From: Nitrospirota bacterium
GTDB taxonomy: Bacteria; Nitrospirota; JACRHJ01
Direction: 5' to 3'
DNA length: 12,966 bases
Assembly: GCA_027328825.1 (NCBI GenBank)
Contig: DAHWTK010000047.1
Coordinates: 1-12,966 of the forward strand
In this document: piece by piece, positions 6,545-12,966 of the stretch
Layout of the letters: each line of letters starts with the position of its first letter
How positions within the stretch are numbered: the first letter of the stretch is position 1
The notes under the pieces: model-generated
Seen by the model: only the letters and a program-made list of their open reading frames with translations
Told to the model about the DNA's origin: nothing
Databases searched by the model: none
Made by a program: the position numbers and the translations under genes

Positions 6545-9500
6545 CTAAACGTCTGCCTGATCTTTGCTGCTTCTTTTTACATGCAGGACATGGAAAAACA
6601 CCGGCATGAACACGAGAACGAGCGGCAATTGAATAACGAGTCCGGAGATTATGGCAATCGCAAGCGGCTTCTGCATGGCCGCGCCCTGGCCGATGCCAAG
6701 GGCCAGGGGCAGAAGGGCCAGCACGGCGGCAAAGGTCGTCATCGCTATCGGGCGCATACGGTTTTTCCCGGCAAGTATCAGCGCCTCTTTCTCATCCATA
6801 TCCACCGGCAACTCGTAATATTCAGAGACGTAGAATATTGCGACTTCAGTCGCAATACCGATAATCATCGTCATGCCCATCATTGATGAGATATTGAGTT
6901 CCGTTTTTGTAATGAACAGGCCTATGAATACCGCCGTCAGGGCGAGAAGGGTTGTGGCAAGTATCGCCAATGCCACCCGGAACCTCTCATACAGGAAAAG
7001 AAGCAGAAGGAAGACGAGCGCGACGGCGGCCACAAACACTGCCATAAGGCCGGCAAAGGCAATCTGCTGTTGCCTGTAAAGTCCGCCAAGGGTGTAATAA
7101 ACCCCCTTCGGAAGAAGCCCGGGACGCCCCAGGGCCGCCTTGACATCCCGAATCACGGACCCCATGTCCCTGCCGCTTATGCGCCCTGTTACGGCCACCA
7201 TTCTCTTTAAATTGTCTCGCATTATCTGCGGCTGGCCGCTGATTGCGCTGACCGTGGCTATCCTGCCCAGGGGGAAGAGATGACCATCCGGAGCGCGCAG
7301 CTGGAGCCGCACCAGATCCCTCTCCGTCGCCCTGAAGTTTTTCGGAATCCAGACCCTTACCCCCACCATTTTGACGCCTTTTTGAACCTGGGTCGTGACG
7401 GTGCCCTTGAGGAACGCTTTAATGTCTTTCGTGACGGATTCCGGGTCTACTCCTTCGAGCGCGGCCTTCACCCTGTTCACTTTTATATCCAGCGCGTCTC
7501 CCGCAAGGACGATGCCGTTGTCCACATCCACCACGCCGGGGATCTTGCCGATAACCGAGGCTACCTGAGGGCCGAGTTTTCCAAGGAGCTGGCCGTCATC
7601 CGAGAATATCTTTATCTCTATCGGCTGCGGGACGGCGGTCAGGTCTCCGATCAAGTCCTCCATAAGCTGGGCCATCTCTATGTGCAGGCCGGGCACGGAG
7701 CTCTCCACCTTCTTTCTGACGTCGTCCATCACAGCACCTATCGGCCTCCTTGGGAAAGGCTTTAGGCGCACGAAGAAATCCCCCTGGTAGGCTTCCGTAA
7801 CGCCGCCGCCAAGCTGAAGCCCGGTGCGCCTGGAATACGTGTCCACCTCAGGCGTCTTCTTCAGGATGTCTTCCACCTGCCTCAGCAGACGGTCCGTCTC
7901 GCTTAAGGAAGTGCCCGGCTCGGCGTAGTAATCGAGGATAAAACCGCCCTCGTCCATCTTCGGCATAAAGCCGGAGCCGATGTGCTTATAACCGAGCCAA
8001 CCGGCGAAAACAAGCGGCACGACAGGCAGGAGCAGCAATACCGGGCGGGCAAGCAGGCGGTTCATTATCTTCCCGTAACCGTCGTGCGCTTTCTGCGTCG
8101 CAAAACCGCCTTCCTTCTGGTCTGCGTCCTTCTGCCCGAGGAGATGATCCGCAAGCAGCGGAACTGCAAGCCATGCGACAAAGTAGGAAATGAGAAGGCT
8201 TGAGGCCATAGTCAGGGACAGGGCCTTAAAGAACGCCCCGGTCACGCCTGAGAGAAAGGCAAGCGGTGCGAAGATTATTATCGTCGAGGCGGACGAGCCC
8301 ATCAGGGGCCTTGTGAACTCGCCTGCGGCCCGGACGACTTTTTTGTGGTGTTCGCCGGGGTTCCCGCGCAGGCGCCTGATAATATGTTCAAGCATGACAA
8401 TAGTATCGTCGATTATAAGCCCCACAGCCGCGGCCATACCGCCAAGCGTCATGATATTGAAGCTCTGCCCGAGCACGTACAGCAGGAGCACCGTCGCGGC
8501 CAGGACGCCCGGAACCGTGATTATCGCAATAAGCGTAATCTTTATATTCCTTAGGAACAGGAAAAGTATTACGGCCGCCAGCGCGATTCCTATGAGTATC
8601 GCGTCCCTGACATTGCCTGCGGAGGAAATTATGAGTTGGCTCTGGTCGTACCAGTTGGCTATCTTTATCCCGGCGGGTATCTGCCCTTTGAAGGCCGCAA
8701 GCTTGGCCTTAAGGTCCTTCGCAATCTGCACGGTATTCCCGCCTGGCTGCTGATACACGTTCAGGAGAACGGCGTCGTGTCCGTCCGCGGTTACGCGCGT
8801 CCACTGCGGCACGCTGCCGCGGCTGACCGCAGCCACGTCCTCCAGGAGAACAGGGCCGTCCTTGCCTGAGCGCAGAACCGTATTTCGTATCTGACCAAGA
8901 TTGTTAAACCTCGTGTCCGACATGGCGAGGTAGAGCTTGTAGTGGTCTTCCAGGCGGCCTACGGCGGTTATGACGTTGGCCGCAGAAAGGGCCCTCGATA
9001 CATCCCGGAGCGACAGGCCGTATGAGGCGAGCTTGGCAGGGTCCACCGTTACCCTGTACTCCTCGACATTTCCGCCCTGAACCTGCACCCTTGCCACGCC
9101 CCTTACGGTCGAAAGCAGCGGGCGGAGCTGATAGAACGCGATGTCTCTCAGTTCAGTAAGGGAATGAGTATCGGAGGAAAGGCTGTAGGCAAGCACCGGA
9201 TCGACGGTCGGATCCATTCTCTTTACGCTGAAGGTCGTGCCTTTTGGCAGGGACGGCATGGCCTGGTTTATAGCGGACTCCACCTGGAGCATCGACGCTA
9301 CCATGTCCCTTCCCCATCCGAAATTCACGGATATTTCGGCACTCCCGCGGCTTGTAGTGGATTTTACGCTCACGACGCCCGGCACGGACCTTATCGCTTC
9401 CTCGACGGGCCAGGTCACCTCTATGGCCATCTGGTCTGCGGGGCGGTCTCCGGAGTCGAGTTCGGCTACAACGCGCGGGAAGCTTATGTCGGGGAAGAGC

Positions 9501-9604
9501 GCCACGGGAAGCTTCAGACTGCTTGCGACTCCGCCAACCATGAGGACCGCGAGGAGGAAAAGTATCGAACGGCGGTGATGCTGAACCCAGCCGGAAAAGC
9601 TCAT
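6545..9604 (-). CDS. RND-family efflux transporter, inner-membrane permease (AcrB/CusA superfamily)
   Basis: The 1019-residue protein has the normal RND length and its duplicated plan. TM1 is about 12-29, a large periplasmic loop runs 30-328, TM2-TM6 about 333-485, TM7 about 521-539, a second loop 541-848, and TM8-TM12 about 852-1005. Family landmarks are ALFPDISFP (35-43), WPVEEAIRSVPGV (65-77), and the TM4 proton-relay segment GLIIDDTIVMLEHIIRRL (395-412) with Asp399 and Asp400. In TM10, GIATEVAIF (916-924) puts Glu920 where AcrB has Lys940; CusA also has Glu there (E939). RPIAMT in TM11 (951-956) lacks the Lys of CusA RPKAMT. The pump would use the proton gradient to export compounds through its adaptor and outer-membrane partners. 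The CusA Met-triad positions (seemingly near 606, 651 and 717 here) are not Met, so Cu/Ag export is not supported. The ATG at 9604 overlaps the adaptor stop by 4 bp. Substrate unknown. Confidence 0.93.
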   Translation of the reverse strand: MSFSGWVQHHRRSILFLLAVLMVGGVASSLKLPVALFPDISFPRVVAELDSGDRPADQMAIEVTWPVEEAIRSVPGVVSVKSTTSRGSAEISVNFGWGRDMVASMLQVESAINQAMPSLPKGTTFSVKRMDPTVDPVLAYSLSSDTHSLTELRDIAFYQLRPLLSTVRGVARVQVQGGNVEEYRVTVDPAKLASYGLSLRDVSRALSAANVITAVGRLEDHYKLYLAMSDTRFNNLGQIRNTVLRSGKDGPVLLEDVAAVSRGSVPQWTRVTADGHDAVLLNVYQQPGGNTVQIAKDLKAKLAAFKGQIPAGIKIANWYDQSQLIISSAGNVRDAILIGIALAAVILFLFLRNIKITLIAIITVPGVLAATVLLLYVLGQSFNIMTLGGMAAAVGLIIDDTIVMLEHIIRRLRGNPGEHHKKVVRAAGEFTRPLMGSSASTIIIFAPLAFLSGVTGAFFKALSLTMASSLLISYFVAWLAVPLLADHLLGQKDADQKEGGFATQKAHDGYGKIMNRLLARPVLLLLPVVPLVFAGWLGYKHIGSGFMPKMDEGGFILDYYAEPGTSLSETDRLLRQVEDILKKTPEVDTYSRRTGLQLGGGVTEAYQGDFFVRLKPFPRRPIGAVMDDVRKKVESSVPGLHIEMAQLMEDLIGDLTAVPQPIEIKIFSDDGQLLGKLGPQVASVIGKIPGVVDVDNGIVLAGDALDIKVNRVKAALEGVDPESVTKDIKAFLKGTVTTQVQKGVKMVGVRVWIPKNFRATERDLVRLQLRAPDGHLFPLGRIATVSAISGQPQIMRDNLKRMVAVTGRISGRDMGSVIRDVKAALGRPGLLPKGVYYTLGGLYRQQQIAFAGLMAVFVAAVALVFLLLLFLYERFRVALAILATTLLALTAVFIGLFITKTELNISSMMGMTMIIGIATEVAIFYVSEYYELPVDMDEKEALILAGKNRMRPIAMTTFAAVLALLPLALGIGQGAAMQKPLAIAIISGLVIQLPLVLVFMPVFFHVLHVKRSSKDQADV

Positions 9605-10692
9605 CTGCCCCCCGCTGTCTTTACGTCCATTCCGTCCTTAAGCTCGTAATCTCCAACGATCACAGCCGCGTCTCCCGCCTTGAGCCCCGGCCCGGAAACC
9701 TGCACATCCCTGTCGTTTTCGAGAATCACCTGAACAACGTGCCTGACCGCGCGCCCGTCCCTGACGGTAAACAGGACATGCTTCCCGTCCTCCGGCAGGA
9801 CCGCGCTTTTAGGCACCACAAGTCCACTAGATGATGCCGTCTTCATCCTGCCGAGGATATATTCGCCGAGCATATATCTGGCTGAAGGGGGCAGGGTTAC
9901 GAATACGTCCACAAGGCGTGTCTTCGGGTTTACCGCGCGCGATATTTTCCTTATCCTGCCGGTTATTTCTCCGGCGCCTGAGACATTGACATAATTAAGC
10001 CTTACAGCCTGGCCGGAGACGAGACGTTTTATGACATCCGGCTCGACGCCAAGGCGCACCTCAAGGCGGTCCTGGGCGATTATCTCCACGAGCGGATTGC
10101 CTGCCGGAACTATCGCGCCTTCCTGGACGCTTACCTTGTTTATAAGACCTGTCGTATTAGAGTTTATGATCCGCTTCCCGTCGACGCCGCGCTTCTTCAG
10201 GCTTTCAATACGGGCGGATGCCTGTCTTGCCGCATCCTGGGCCTTGAGCATCTGGGAATTCGTCGCGAGCTTGAGGGCGAACAGTTCTTTTACATGGGCA
10301 AGCTTCTGTCCGGCTATGTCATTTGCGTTTCGCGCCTGCTCAAGCTCCAGGAGGGTATTCGGGCTGGCCTTAAGCTCCAGGAGGGGATCGCCCCTGGAGA
10401 CCTTCTGCCTTTCGCTCACCATAACGCGGCTTATCATGCTTTCATAGGGAACGGACACCACCCGTATCGCGCCGGGGGCGGGCACGACGTCTCCGTATGC
10501 CGTTATGTGCTCGGAAATTGCGGCCTGTCGGACAGGCTCCACATCCACAAGCGCGACCGGCGCGGAGTCCCCTCCGGACGGTCCCGCCGCCCCTGTTTTC
10601 GACGCATGTCTCCCGCGGAAAAACAAATACGCGCCTCCCGCAAGGCAGATTATGACGACGGCTATAATAACGCCCTTCGCGGGCTTTTTCAT
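9601..10692 (-). CDS. RND efflux periplasmic adaptor (membrane fusion protein, HlyD/AcrA family)
   Basis: The 363-residue protein starts with a cytoplasmic KKPAK and a single hydrophobic anchor (7-25). A Gly/Ser-rich linker (31-43) leads to two half-lipoyl motifs (about 80-110 and 176-206, e.g. GLINKVSVQEGAIVPAGNPL). These flank a short alpha-hairpin (about 112-168) that would dock on the TolC-like partner. A beta-barrel (207-285) and a membrane-proximal domain (286-363) follow. There is no lipobox and no His- or Met-rich metal-binding extension like those of some heavy-metal adaptors. Cys16 is in the anchor. It would bridge the RND pump and the outer-membrane factor in the periplasm. The ATG at 10692 is preceded by a strong AAGGAGG, 11 nt away, and by the stop of the outer-membrane gene, 19 bp upstream. 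Its own stop overlaps the permease start in an ATGA, so the two products are probably made in coupled fashion. Confidence 0.92.
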   Translation of the reverse strand: MKKPAKGVIIAVVIICLAGGAYLFFRGRHASKTGAAGPSGGDSAPVALVDVEPVRQAAISEHITAYGDVVPAPGAIRVVSVPYESMISRVMVSERQKVSRGDPLLELKASPNTLLELEQARNANDIAGQKLAHVKELFALKLATNSQMLKAQDAARQASARIESLKKRGVDGKRIINSNTTGLINKVSVQEGAIVPAGNPLVEIIAQDRLEVRLGVEPDVIKRLVSGQAVRLNYVNVSGAGEITGRIRKISRAVNPKTRLVDVFVTLPPSARYMLGEYILGRMKTASSSGLVVPKSAVLPEDGKHVLFTVRDGRAVRHVVQVILENDRDVQVSGPGLKAGDAAVIVGDYELKDGMDVKTAGGR

Positions 10693-10703
10693 TGCTCTTA
10701 TAA

Positions 10704-10710
10704 CCTCCTT
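10704..10710 (-). promoter_or_regulatory. Strong Shine-Dalgarno of the adaptor gene
   Basis: AAGGAGG on the minus strand (complement of CCTCCTT) is a full-strength ribosome-binding site, 11 nt before the ATG at 10692. The spacing is a little long. It fixes this ATG as the start and contrasts with the weak or absent sites in the polysaccharide operon. Confidence 0.8.
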
Positions 10711-10711
10711 C

Positions 10712-12079
10712 TTATTTGCGGCCCAGGAATTCCCCGGAAGTTATCTCCAGCGCGACGTGAAGGTCCGCCAGTTCCTGCTTTAGCTTCAGGGTCTCAAGCC
10801 TCCTGGAAAACAGCCTGTTCACTTCATCGTAATAACTCAGAACGTCTATATTCCCTTCAAGAAATCCCCTGTAGGAAATACGAACGAGCCTTTGCAGCGA
10901 TTTCGAGGCCTTGTCAGCCGCATCCACCTGCTTCTCCACGGATTTAATATCCGCAAGAATGGCGGCTGCGTCCGCCCTTGCCTGGTACACGCGGTTCAAA
11001 TATTCGTCAAAAAGCTGCCGTCTGTTAGCCTTTTCGATGGCAATTCGGCCCTGATTTCTGTCAAAAAACGGCAGGCTTATGGATACTGAAAATCCCGCGC
11101 TTATTACATCCGTATTATCCCGCGCATGGGAAAACCCGATGTTTATCTTCGGAAATTGCGCGCGAATTGCGGCCCTCAGGCCCGCCTCCCTGCTTTTATA
11201 GCCCATTTTAAGGGCAAGCAGGTCAAGCCGTCTCCTCTCAATGCCTTTCATTATCTCCGCAAGGGACGGGACATCGTTAAAAGACGGCTGTTCCGTGCCC
11301 TTTGCGAGAGGAATCACGCTCCCCGGCGGAAAGCCGAGGATTTGATTCAGCGTAAGCCTTTCCTGCTCCTGCTTTTTTTCAATATCGAGCACAGACGTGT
11401 GGATTTTTCTCAATGTCGCGTCAACAGCGCTTAAATCCACGGCCGTCATATCACCCATACCTACGGCTTTCTTTACCGCATCGAGGTTCTTCCTCAGGCC
11501 CGCCTCCTCTTTCCTGCCGACGGCAAGTTGCTTTTCAAGATATGACAGCCTGTAAACGTGCCTTTTTGCGGATTCCGCAACCTGCCATTCGTCCCACGCC
11601 GTCCGGAGGTTAACCGAGGCGGCCTCAGCGCGCGCCGCATCGACCTTGGCGCCCCTTGTCAGAAGCGACCGGATGTCCCAGTCCAGCCCGAGTCCGTATG
11701 CGGTTACAGTCCCGACGGTATTGCCTCCTATTGGGAAGTCCGAACTGTAGCCGAATGTTGGATTGGGCAATATTCCGGCTTGCAGGAGCTGAGCGTTGGC
11801 CACGCCTATACGGTCCCGCTCCTCCCGGAGTGCAGGATTTGCTATAACGGCTATAATGGCCGCGTCCTGGGCCGAGATTCCGTTTTTGAAATCAATATTG
11901 CGCGGCTTCAGGATTGGGTGGTTTATTTGTCTGGCTTTTATGCAGATTGATTTTTCGTCCGGGGAAGAGAGTGTTCTGGAGACGGCTTGTTCATCAATGG
12001 GTTTCGGGCGATAAACTGCGCAGCCCTGAGCTATAAGCAAGATAGCCATCAGGACAAAATATTTCCAACTTTTTTTCAC
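10712..12079 (-). CDS. Outer-membrane efflux lipoprotein (TolC/NodT family)
   Basis: The 455-residue product carries a lipoprotein signal (basic MKKSWK, hydrophobic 7-17, then AQGC with Cys20 as the likely acylated residue). It then shows the duplicated OEP fold of TolC-like trimers: helical repeat one (about 65-250) and helical repeat two (about 270-450). Each contains a beta-hairpin segment for the outer-membrane barrel, NPTFGYSSDFP...TAYGLGLDWD (106-135) and PKINIGFSHA...GFSVSISLPFF (310-339). It would form the exit duct of the pump encoded by the next two genes. First in the operon, it probably starts at GTG (12079) with GAGG 5 nt upstream (12088-12085). No regulator gene is adjacent. An N-terminal acyl anchor is characteristic of NodT-type rather than E. 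coli TolC-type proteins. High confidence in family, none in substrate. Confidence 0.92.
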   Translation of the reverse strand: MKKSWKYFVLMAILLIAQGCAVYRPKPIDEQAVSRTLSSPDEKSICIKARQINHPILKPRNIDFKNGISAQDAAIIAVIANPALREERDRIGVANAQLLQAGILPNPTFGYSSDFPIGGNTVGTVTAYGLGLDWDIRSLLTRGAKVDAARAEAASVNLRTAWDEWQVAESAKRHVYRLSYLEKQLAVGRKEEAGLRKNLDAVKKAVGMGDMTAVDLSAVDATLRKIHTSVLDIEKKQEQERLTLNQILGFPPGSVIPLAKGTEQPSFNDVPSLAEIMKGIERRRLDLLALKMGYKSREAGLRAAIRAQFPKINIGFSHARDNTDVISAGFSVSISLPFFDRNQGRIAIEKANRRQLFDEYLNRVYQARADAAAILADIKSVEKQVDAADKASKSLQRLVRISYRGFLEGNIDVLSYYDEVNRLFSRRLETLKLKQELADLHVALEITSGEFLGRK

Positions 12080-12084
12080 GTTTG

Positions 12085-12088
12085 CCTC
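12085..12088 (-). promoter_or_regulatory. Ribosome-binding site deciding a GTG start
   Basis: GAGG on the minus strand lies 5 nt before GTG 12079 of the outer-membrane efflux gene. No ATG is nearby in frame upstream of the signal peptide, so this site supports the non-ATG start. Confidence 0.6.
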
Positions 12089-12233
12089 GTGTGTTTATCA
12101 AATAGACATATTACTCCCGGCTAAACTGTTAAATCAATATAAAAAGTGTCCAATTTCGTCGCGGACTGCTGTTTTGTTTTCAACGTCTTTTTGCTTAAAA
12201 TCTGCGGTTGTCCAACACTGAGTTAATAGCGAT

Positions 12234-12261
12234 TTTACAAATATAAAAATTATGATATACT
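12234..12261 (+). promoter_or_regulatory. Plus-strand sigma-70 promoter with extended -10
   Basis: TTTACA (12234-12239) is separated by 16 bp from TATACT (12256-12261), and a TG dinucleotide precedes the -10 by one base (extended -10). Each hexamer matches consensus at 5 of 6. Transcription would start near 12268, giving a leader of about 200 nt before the cytochrome ATG at 12470. It could alternatively serve an unannotated small RNA. Confidence 0.55.
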
Positions 12262-12368
12262 CATTTTTATTAGAAAAGAGTCTCTCGGCAATTCCCTAAA
12301 CTGCGTGTCAAGAAGCATTTCGATACAATCCAGATCTTCCCCATAAGCTTAATGTAAAGTTTAAGTCA

Positions 12369-12397
12369 TTGAACATCCAAGGAACTGGAAAGATACT
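12369..12397 (+). promoter_or_regulatory. Weaker, proximal plus-strand promoter candidate
   Basis: TTGAAC (12369-12374), 17 bp, GATACT (12392-12397). Each hexamer matches at 4 of 6. It would give a leader of about 65 nt for the cytochrome gene. Spacing is ideal but the -10 is poor. Confidence 0.3.
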
Positions 12398-12456
12398 TAT
12401 TCAATTCCACGGCGAGATTATGCCCTAATGCCCCCTCGCGGCCAGAAGGGGAAGAA

Positions 12457-12464
12457 AGGAAGGA
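12457..12464 (+). promoter_or_regulatory. Shine-Dalgarno of the cytochrome gene
   Basis: AGGAAGGA ends 5 nt before the ATG at 12470. It is purine-rich and well spaced, and it supports both the start choice and the reality of this gene. Confidence 0.7.
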
Positions 12465-12469
12465 TTCAA

Positions 12470-12966
12470 ATGAAAGGTTTTCTTATATTTGTCGCCGCCG
12501 CGACCCTGCTGCTCGCGACGGCAATAACCGGGTACGGCTTTGTTGTAGTCGGCAATTCGTTTAGAAGCCTGAATATTTTCGACGGCAACGAAATCTATGC
12601 CGTTAACTGCGCTTACTGCCACGGGCCAATGGCTTCGCCGAGCGACCCAAATGTAATGAGCGCCAACGTAGGCCAGATTGTCAGGGCCTTCAGGCTGCAT
12701 ACTTCAATGTCGCATTATGTATACAGCGTTAATACCTCAGTTGCGCTCGGCGCCGTGCCGCGGTTTAAGGGCAGAATGTCTCTGGCGCAACTGAAGGCGA
12801 TAATCGCGGCGTTTGCCATATACCGGGGAGAAAACCTTTATAACGCAAAATATCCTGACAACCAGACCTACAACTGCTCCTTCTGCCACGGCCCTTACGA
12901 CAACTCCAATGTATCTCACAAGAACTTCAGGCAGATTATCCTGAGTTTCAGACAGAACAGATCGCG
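12470..12966 (+). CDS. Tandem-domain c-type cytochrome (two CXXCH haem sites), 3' end outside the window
   Basis: Translation from ATG 12470 stays open for 165 codons to the window edge. A hydrophobic signal or anchor (residues 4-27) has no obvious AxA cleavage site, so a membrane-tethered form is likely. A class I-like haem domain follows: NCAYCHGP with C47, C50 and H51, ending in VPRFKGRMSLAQLKAIIAAF (96-115). A second domain begins at about 118 with NCSFCHGP (C136, C139, H140). The post-haem parts of both repeat the pattern N-V-x-S, Q-I, two residues, then F-R (61-75 and 147-161), so the second arose by duplication. Haem would be attached in the periplasm by the cytochrome c maturation system, and the protein would carry electrons. 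Where class I domains usually have Met-Pro near the end, this one has Val96-Pro97, with Met103 nearby. It is transcribed away from the efflux operon. Electron partners and total haem number are unknown because the gene is cut. Confidence 0.85.
   Translation, partial: MKGFLIFVAAATLLLATAITGYGFVVVGNSFRSLNIFDGNEIYAVNCAYCHGPMASPSDPNVMSANVGQIVRAFRLHTSMSHYVYSVNTSVALGAVPRFKGRMSLAQLKAIIAAFAIYRGENLYNAKYPDNQTYNCSFCHGPYDNSNVSHKNFRQIILSFRQNRS

Larger units (their letters stand above)
12080..12469. other. Divergent regulatory region between the efflux operon and the cytochrome gene
   Basis: These 390 bp separate the outward-facing starts at 12079 (minus) and 12470 (plus). The centre is AT-rich (12220-12290). 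The plus side holds a strong promoter candidate (12234-12261) and a weaker one (12369-12397). On the minus side only a poor candidate is visible: TTGATT at 12137-12132, 18 bp, TAATAT at 12113-12108. The heptamer TGTCCAA occurs twice, 62 bp apart (12147 and 12209). The second copy lies in the small palindrome GTTGTCCAAC, read GTTGGACAAC on the other strand, and might be part of an operator. No ORF here looks like a gene. Confidence 0.6.

Noticed and set aside
7280..9649. Long plus-strand open frames (7280-7765, 8190-8753, 9164-9649) opposite the RND permease.
   Set aside because: GC-rich codon bias on the minus strand readily leaves open antisense frames; none has a ribosome-binding site or recognisable protein family.
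12353..12366. Possible inverted repeat CTTAA...TTAAG upstream of the cytochrome as an operator or terminator.
   Set aside because: The arms are 5 bp of pure A/T-rich sequence and no T run follows, so chance explains it.
12425..12919. Minus-strand open frames opposite the right-edge cytochrome (12700-12425 and 12919-12737).
   Set aside because: They lie antisense to a gene with a ribosome-binding site, signal sequence and two CXXCH motifs, and their own translations show no family features.

Overview
The window looks like a chromosomal segment of a Gram-negative bacterium. It encodes an outer-membrane polysaccharide exporter, a complete tripartite RND efflux pump with a lipoprotein outer-membrane factor, and a secreted c-type cytochrome. 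Gene families and mixed codon use (frequent ATA and AGG) would fit an environmental Nitrospirota or delta-proteobacteria-like lineage. That placement is only an inference; nothing here is diagnostic of a species. There are no RNA genes, insertion sequences, CRISPR arrays or integrases that I can see.

Left half (about 1-6365, all minus strand): an exopolysaccharide/O-antigen type operon, read from right to left. Its order is a large SLBB-domain polysaccharide export protein (6365-3975), a Wzz/GumC-like chain-length protein without a kinase domain (3962-2817), a Wzx/PST-type flippase (2816-1512), a methyltransferase with an N-terminal zinc-ribbon-like module (1493-552), and the N-terminal half of a family-4-like glycosyltransferase (568-62). 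The glycosyltransferase frame stops abruptly near the left edge. The genes are spaced by 18 bp or less, abut or overlap, so they are probably one transcript. A very good sigma-70 promoter (TTGACT, 17 bp, TATAAT) lies at 6426-6454, about 55-60 bp upstream of the first gene. Together these genes would modify, flip, length-control and export a lipid-linked glycan. Initiating transferase and polymerase genes must lie beyond the left edge or elsewhere.

Middle-right (6545-12079, minus strand): an efflux operon in the order outer-membrane factor (12079-10712), periplasmic adaptor (10692-9601) and RND permease (9604-6545). The last two overlap by 4 bp (ATGA). The permease keeps the Asp pair of TM4 but has Glu where AcrB has its TM10 Lys, as in CusA. 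It lacks the CusA methionine positions, so its substrate cannot be assigned.

Right edge (12080-12966): a 390 bp divergent intergenic region with a strong plus-strand promoter candidate, then a plus-strand gene from 12470 that runs off the window. It encodes a membrane-anchored or secreted cytochrome c with two tandem CXXCH haem domains. It is the only plus-strand gene and the least ordinary protein here.
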